DNA of 64,000 bases from Nematostella vectensis. Its lineage: Eukaryota; Cnidaria; Anthozoa; Actiniaria; Edwardsiidae. Below are positions 58,470-64,000 of this stretch, in pieces (positions within the stretch are counted from its first letter, which is position 1; each line of letters begins with the position of its first letter). The stretch lies in contig NC_064037.1 in the NCBI RefSeq assembly GCF_932526225.1, forward strand, positions 2,571,203 through 2,635,202, given 5' to 3'. The translations under genes and the position numbers were made by a program. The notes beneath the pieces were generated by a model. That model searched no databases. It saw only the letters and a program-made list of their open reading frames with translations, and had not been told where the DNA came from.

Positions 58470-59770
58470 TTTGGTCGAGTTATTGCGGAGTCGTTAGCCA
58501 GCGTGTCGGGTCAGCACCGGGCTTTGAATGAGTGGAAGTGCAGAACTCGCGATAGTTACTAGATAGTCATTCATCGAATCCCGTCCATTCTATAATCTGA
58601 TTGGATCTCCTTGTCACGTGATCGGCTAAAATTCAAACTTCAAACCGCGAAATCTGATAACCGAGGGAGAATCGTGGTAGCAGATAAAAACCAAGAGACC
58701 ATGATGGTCTCTTGTAAAAACATATAGTAATTGGAATTAATAGTGGAACATTTCACACAGTGCAGCTTTAGTGATTGATTTAGTTGTTTTGCATATGTGC
58801 TTTTTTTGTCTGATTCTCTGATTTTGCTGGGTGCAAATGGCGTGCGTAAGTTATCTGCTGTTCAACTAATTCATTCATCCAGCCATTCATTCACGAAAAG
58901 ATATCTATTTTGTTTATTAATGACAGTAAAAAAGTATCAGGGAATAGCTTGCCTATACTTAGCCGTAAAATGTGACAACTACCAATGCAGAAAAACCCGC
59001 TATTAATATCTAGCACTTTTCACACTGAAGGAAATTAAATAATCAAATGGTATAAGCACTTGCCACTTTTTCTCATCCAGTTATTGTATAACATAAGAAA
59101 CTGAACCCTTAAATAGCGCCCAGTGCGCATCAATGCACCACTTAGCCAGCTGCAACGAGAATTATGATCACGATTTATTCGCTTAAGATAAAACTATGTA
59201 AAGTTTTTGAAAAAAAGAAAGAGCAATTAAAAGCTATATCTAAATGTTCATTCAAGCAGACCTCTGAAAATTTTATTTTATTAGTCAAAGAAGTTATCTT
59301 TTAATAAAGTGTCAAAGGGTTTCCCATTGTGTACTGTTGAATATCATGGCATATTTTAATGATTTACCACTTCGTGGCTTGGCGATATTCCGTTTAGCTA
59401 ACCTCAAGACTTTGCGAGTGTCCGTGGACAACTCTGCGACATGAACAGTCTGTTGTCGTTGATAGACGAAATATTGCAAAAGCAATGGCATATTTTACCA
59501 ATGGACTAAGGAATACAACAACCAGAGTTTTTTGGGTTTCATTATCTACTTAATTCATATGTGTACTATTTTATATTGATGAATGTTTGCATGCACTGCA
59601 CTCATAACAGAAATATTAGGAGTATAAATGAAGCAGCTCGATGTAGTTCATTTCATTACTAGAGCTATTGATGTCTTTTTTGGTAGTTTTTGTAGTTCAG
59701 AAGTGTACCTTTTGTTTTCATGGTTAAGAGGGGTACACGCGCAGTCTTACCCTTACACCAGGTATAGGCC
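58470..59770. other. 5' flank of LamG/EGF gene and intergenic sequence
   Basis: Contains GTCACGTGAT at 58613-58622 close to the gene start; the rest is AT-rich and shows no gene. Confidence 0.45.
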
Positions 59771-59777
59771 TCATTCC

Positions 59778-60375
59778 AACCCGAGGTTCCGGCTACAAAA
59801 GGGAAAGCTCCACCCACCCCCGGGCACGATTTGGAAATTATAATCAGAACACTGCCACGCTAGCAGTCTCCTGTAAAATTGCTTATCTCTGAGCCCCAGT
59901 CGGTTGGATAAAACTATTCTTGCGCCGGTACAAGACTGTTGTGTTAAGAGATTGATAAATTAGTGATTTGTTATCCATGTTTTCAGTGTAAAATTTTAGA
60001 TTTTGCGCTATTCATAATCTAACGAATTATCTCGCGCTGTGATGATAATGTTCGTATTGTTGAGCGCACACAGCTTGGTATAGCATTATTTTTACTATGA
60101 ATAGAAGTATTTTAGGTGGACAAGTCCAGGAATAATATTTAATTTAATTTAGAATATGAAATTTGAATGTAGCGCTCAGAGCAATTGTTCTGTCATGTTA
60201 AATCATTGACGGCTGGTTGAAAACTGAATGTTCTTGATCCCGAGGGTGGGTAGTCTGCTTAGCAGCCGCTTTTAGTGACACGCACGACCCCACGTGACAC
60301 TAATAGTGTCACGCATGCCTACCCCACAAGCTAGGGGGTGGGAGGAGCTTTCCCTTTTATAGCCGAACCTCGTGT
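59778..60375 (+). mobile_element. ~600-bp MITE with terminal inverted repeats
   Basis: Left end CGAGGTTCCGGCTACAAAAG + GGAAAGCTCCACCCACCC, right end the mirror GGGTGGGAGGAGCTTTCCC + TTTTATAGCCGAACCTCGTG. A collinear relative lies at 37005-37545. The present copy carries an extra piece at about 60255-60335 with its own mirror words (AGTGACACGC...GTGACACTAATAGTGTCACGC), probably a nested insert. Confidence 0.8.
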
Positions 60376-60950
60376 TCAACACATTCACCAAATTTTGTCG
60401 TTTTGATATCATAAGTTTATAGGCTTATTTTAAATTTGTACTGTATCAATTCTACATGATATATTTTATTTGTTTTGTTCTTACATTTATCTATAGTGAC
60501 TATAATACATTATTTTTTTGGAGTTTCTAAACTTTTTGTTTTGATTTAATTAAGGTTTTATTTCTCACAATTTGTTTTAAAAGCAAGTATAAAGTACCAA
60601 AACATAAAATTTAGTTCAAGTTCTTCTATGCCTATGTATACAAAAACATGACTCTAAATAATATCTTTATTGAAAATATTTCTTTATGTGGGTTTTTTTA
60701 TCTAGCATGAGTTGAAAACTAAGATACATTTGCCTGTACACCAAAAAAATGCATGAAGCCCAAAACCTAATCACAAATAATTAATAACTTCTAAAATAAA
60801 TCTTAAAACAAAATGTTTCCATAATCTATAAAGACCGCGAAATTTAATATCTTTTAGGAAATGGGTCATTAGAATAAAACAAAATAATTAAGAATCTTCA
60901 ATAAATCTATGTTTGCAAATTCAAATAATTTGCTTTAAGGGATGGTGTCT
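60376..60950. other. Intergenic AT-rich sequence; no gene seen
   Basis: Downstream of GLB1 on its strand; several TTTATT words (AATAAA on the minus strand, for example 60549 and 60664) could be GLB1 poly(A) signals. Confidence 0.4.
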
Positions 60951-61204
60951 TTAAAGCCGCATTATCACCAGTTCACTTCCGGAGGTCCGACGGAAACCTC
61001 AACCGTTAAAAGACAAAAGAATCTATAAAAATCCAAGATATTAAACAGGCCATCCGCTCTAAATTATCATTCAGATCTTCAAAGAAACTTCCAATAAACA
61101 CACTGCTTTCGATATTTTGAAATATTTTTCGCGTTTTCCGTTAAAAATCATCGGATATTGTTACGTGGTCGACCGGAAGTAAACTGGTGATAATGCGGCT
61201 TTAA
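60951..61204. mobile_element. 254-bp MITE flanked by TTAA, overlapping the GLB1 stop
   Basis: TTAAAGCCGCATTATCACCA at 60951 is mirrored by TGGTGATAATGCGGCTTTAA ending at 61204; the arms extend to CCGGAAGT over about 33 bp. TTAA at both ends fits a piggyBac-type target site. The right arm overlaps the final 14 codons and stop of GLB1. Confidence 0.9.
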
Positions 61205-63143
61205 AGGGAGGCCTAAATATAGGGCTTGTGGTGCCATTTACAACTGGGTCTGTGACAAAACTTACGAGACAAGTTTCAGGATAATCACATGGGGAATCAT
61301 CAAGTTCAAGGATCACTAGCGAACTCTGCTTTTGGTCGGCAGACAATACACTGGCTGGGACATACAAGGTCTTCTGGGGCCCTACGACTGGCCAGTACCG
61401 GCCCAAGTTGAACCCATTAATGAAGACAACGCCTTTACTCCAGCCATCTAATCGCAAGTAGCAATCAAATCCAGTATCACCAAATGGGGCAGCGGGGATC
61501 ACTCCAGTGTAGAATGTTGGTGAGATAGCATTGTCAGTTCCAGGGAGAGCACTTGCCAATAAGGATTGCATTTTATGGTTCTTAACAGCATTATCAAGAT
61601 TTAGTGGATACATTTCCCAATTCAGAATCTGAACATTATCAATTGTGACGTTTCCAACAAGTCCTTTGGGGTCAACCATTTCAGAGCCATAACCAATATG
61701 TCCCATATTCTCTACCAAGATATCAAGTTCCAGAAATTCGGATATGACAATTGTGGCATTGGACTCTCCTTTTGTACGGTTGAGGGTCCTTTGTCTGATG
61801 CTACCCACGTATACAATAGCCCTGTCACGGACAAGTCCTTCAACATTCAGCATCCTTGTAGACTGTGTAAACATGGAAGGAATCTGACTACGGTACAAGA
61901 CAAAACCACTGTATTGGTCAAGTTCTTCCATCGTTTGAGGGTATTTTGACTTGTATGGACCACCCGGGGTCAACTCTGACAGGATATCAATCATGCGCGC
62001 ACCTCTTTTCATTTCCACTGTTCCATAAGAATACTTGGGTGTGGCTGGAGGAATGGGAATGTCAGGAAGTGATGCATGTTTTCCAACCACCTCCCTTATG
62101 GCAAAGTACTTCTCTGTGGGGTCTCCAGCCTCCGTCAGTGGTGCATCATAATCATAACTTGTTGGAACAGGCTGAAAGCTACTAGCACCAGCATTAGCAT
62201 TTGCACCATTCCAAAATCCAAAATTGGTACCTCCTTCAAACATATAGAGATTCACAGATGCATTCAAAGCCAGGATTTTGTCAAGGTACTGAGACACAGA
62301 TTCTGAAGTCTTTGTTTGATGCTGTTCACCCCAGTGGTCTAGCCAGCCAGTGTAATACTCTGAATTAACGAATGGGCCCTTAGGCTGAAACTGCCGCTGT
62401 ATGTTAAATGCTGCGGCTGGGTCAATACCTGGACCAAAGTCTATAGTAGTAAAAAGGGACAGCAGAGTTCCACATTTGAGATTATATGGGATCGGAGGGT
62501 CAGTTGTGAATAGGATTACATTACTCCCCAAGTGCTGTCTGAATGTGATTTCTAAATGGTTCATATATTCGTGATCACATGTATAGTAATTACCATACTC
62601 GTTTTCAACCTGGACCATAATAACTGGGCCACCGTGTTCATACAAATAAGCCTTCAGTTTCGGCAATAGCACCCCCATCCATGAATCCACAGCTGACATA
62701 TAAGCTTGGTCCTTGGACGATCTTAGAGTGATTGAAGAGTTTTTCAAAAGCCAGGCTGGTAGGCCTCCAAAGTCCCATTCCGCGCAAATATAGGGCCCAG
62801 CTCGGACAATCGCCACCAAGTCCAGACTGTGAGCTAACTCTAAAAAAGAGAGCAGATCTGCACCACCATCGAAGTTGTATTTTCCCGGTGTTGGCTCGTG
62901 CAAATTCCAAGGCACATAGGTTTGGATTGCGTTCATTCCTGCAGCCTTCATTTTCAAAAGTCTGTCTTTCCAGAAGAACTGTGGCACCCGAAAATAGTGA
63001 ATTCCTCCAGAAATGTAGCGAAACGGTTGACCATCCTTCAAGAACCTATTGTTGTCAAAGTCGATGGTGAATGATTTCGCAGCGATTGGGTTTATGTACG
63101 AGAATACGATGGAAACTGCGAGCAAAAGGTAGGAAACAGCCAT
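61161..63143 (-). CDS. GLB1: Beta-galactosidase (GH35), intronless
   Basis: Uninterrupted 660-residue frame. Signal peptide about 1-22, then the GH35 TIM barrel: YISGGIHYFRVPQFFWKDRL, MNAIQTYVPWNLHEP, AGPYICAEWDFGGLPAWLL, acid/base VQVENEYG (E182) and nucleophile VNSEYYTGWLDHWG (E262), then FEGGTNFGFWNGAN and the C-terminal beta domains (WSKGVVFINGFNLGRYWPVVGPQ). It removes terminal beta-galactose from glycolipids and glycans in lysosomes. Length fits the family (about 650-680). It lacks introns although its neighbours have many, so it may be a retrocopy or an intron-loss gene; the intact frame argues for function. The last 14 residues (FKAALSPVYFRSTT) and the TAA are encoded by a MITE. GTCACATGAC lies 37 bp upstream of the ATG. 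Confidence 0.96.
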   Translation of the reverse strand: MAVSYLLLAVSIVFSYINPIAAKSFTIDFDNNRFLKDGQPFRYISGGIHYFRVPQFFWKDRLLKMKAAGMNAIQTYVPWNLHEPTPGKYNFDGGADLLSFLELAHSLDLVAIVRAGPYICAEWDFGGLPAWLLKNSSITLRSSKDQAYMSAVDSWMGVLLPKLKAYLYEHGGPVIMVQVENEYGNYYTCDHEYMNHLEITFRQHLGSNVILFTTDPPIPYNLKCGTLLSLFTTIDFGPGIDPAAAFNIQRQFQPKGPFVNSEYYTGWLDHWGEQHQTKTSESVSQYLDKILALNASVNLYMFEGGTNFGFWNGANANAGASSFQPVPTSYDYDAPLTEAGDPTEKYFAIREVVGKHASLPDIPIPPATPKYSYGTVEMKRGARMIDILSELTPGGPYKSKYPQTMEELDQYSGFVLYRSQIPSMFTQSTRMLNVEGLVRDRAIVYVGSIRQRTLNRTKGESNATIVISEFLELDILVENMGHIGYGSEMVDPKGLVGNVTIDNVQILNWEMYPLNLDNAVKNHKMQSLLASALPGTDNAISPTFYTGVIPAAPFGDTGFDCYLRLDGWSKGVVFINGFNLGRYWPVVGPQKTLYVPASVLSADQKQSSLVILELDDSPCDYPETCLVSFVTDPVVNGTTSPIFRPPFKAALSPVYFRSTT

Positions 63144-63937
63144 GTTTGTCGCAGTATCTACACACCACAGGGAAACCGTGTCACATGACTGTCACGAGTA
63201 CGGCTCGGTTCCATTACCCATGAGATAAGTGGCGCACAGGGGGCAGGAGGAAGAAGGGGGGGAGGGGGAGGGTGCATACTCTTGATCTTTCTCAATACAC
63301 TCAACTCAATAGACTTCTCTCAAGTCTTATCTTTTTAAGATGAAAACACCACATGAAGGAAAACAAAAGTTCAGTTTAAGCGCGCCGGGTTCCATCATCG
63401 AGAATTCGAGTTAATGTGGGGAGAAACAATTCAAAGAAATTATTAAAATGCCGAGTTATTACCGCCCAGCTCTCTTTTTTTACTTAGTATTCACAAAGAT
63501 TGGAATTGTTAGTTTTACACGACTCGGCAGAAATGTCCGTCCCAATCAACATCCACTATAATATCGCATCACTAATTTTCGAATTTCATCTCATAAACGT
63601 ATCCTCATTTCCTATTCGATTTTAATCTAAATGATTTACAATTAAGAGAAAAATTTTAAAACAACTGTAGAGAAATAAAACAGACGTTTTTTTATAGTTC
63701 CACCCGTAATTGATATTTAATATTTAAGAAGAGCAAACAACCAGTAAGCCCTAAACCATGATAAACAGACGTTGTCATGACATCAAGTGCGCCGAGCGGA
63801 AGGTCAATAGGCATGCTGAGTGCTATCGGAAGATTGCCTCACGTCTGATGTGAATCACTCTTTTTTCGGCCTTTTCTACTGACCTGCCATGAAAACGGTT
63901 TCTACGAGCGCTTGCTTAGCTCTTTTGGCAAGAGTCA
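63144..63937. other. GLB1 5' flank and intergenic sequence
   Basis: GTCACATGAC (63180-63189) is an E-box close to the GLB1 start. A G-rich tract (GGGGGGAGGGGGAGGG) lies at about 63257-63272. Nothing else recognisable. Confidence 0.5.
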
Positions 63938-63986
63938 ATGGTTGGCAACAAGTGGAACTTCAGAAGCCGTTACAAAGTAGTATCTG
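63938..63986 (+). CDS. Possible first coding exon of a rightward gene (cut by window end)
   Basis: ATG at 63938 begins MVGNKWNFRSRYKVVS and reaches a good donor (CTG|GTATGTGTG) at 63987. Too short to identify; an alternative longer frame from 63891 (MKTVSTSACLALLA) also exists. Evidence is only the ATG, the donor and the lack of stops. Confidence 0.25.
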
Positions 63987-64000
63987 GTATGTGTGTCCGT

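Overview
Eukaryotic (animal) DNA: intron-rich genes with GT-AG junctions, long introns packed with small inverted-repeat elements, minisatellites, non-LTR and Penelope-like relics and part of a Polinton. Gene content (ANKFY1, PHETA, PLBD2, GLB1, Tctex1-type dynein light chain) plus a Polinton and GIY-YIG Penelope-type sequence suggests an early-branching metazoan. A cnidarian such as a sea anemone is my best guess; this is inference, not proof.

Layout. 1-5.5 kb: one end of a Polinton/Maverick: a partial capsid-like gene (-), an intact retroviral-type integrase (+) and an intact protein-primed DNA polymerase B (-). Just upstream of the polymerase is a striking array of TGATTGACAG and GTCACGTGAC words. 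6-14 kb: transposon debris (a ~2.4 kb inverted-repeat-bounded segment, a Penelope GIY-YIG fragment abutting a broken non-LTR reverse transcriptase, a 53/54-bp satellite interrupted by a TIR element). 14.06-31.37 kb (-): the first 14 coding exons (about 805 codons) of an ANKFY1/Rabankyrin-5 gene. Its remaining ankyrin repeats and FYVE domain are not seen and presumably lie left of the window, so the Polinton may sit inside an ANKFY1 intron. An intronless Tctex1-type gene (+) is nested in one intron, and a 2.4-kb minisatellite plus a triplicated exon segment occupies another. 32.4-33.5 kb (-): PHETA/sesquipedalian, head-to-head with PLBD2 (+, 33.9-43.8 kb, 11 coding exons including a 13-nt microexon). 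45.9-54.65 kb (+): a seven-exon KH-domain gene I do not recognise further. 55.8-58.5 kb (-): a three-exon laminin-G/EGF membrane protein. 61.2-63.1 kb (-): an intronless GH35 beta-galactosidase whose last codons and stop come from a TTAA-flanked MITE.

Themes. Four of the cellular genes (ANKFY1, PHETA, PLBD2, GLB1) act in the endosome-lysosome system, and CLEAR/E-box-like words lie just upstream of several start codons. Three independent minisatellites look as if they were seeded by the end of a coding segment: the ANKFY1 exon 6 donor, the PLBD2 exon 10 donor and the Tctex1 stop codon. Exon coordinates were derived by hand from reading frame, splice consensus and remembered family sequences; nothing was run computationally.
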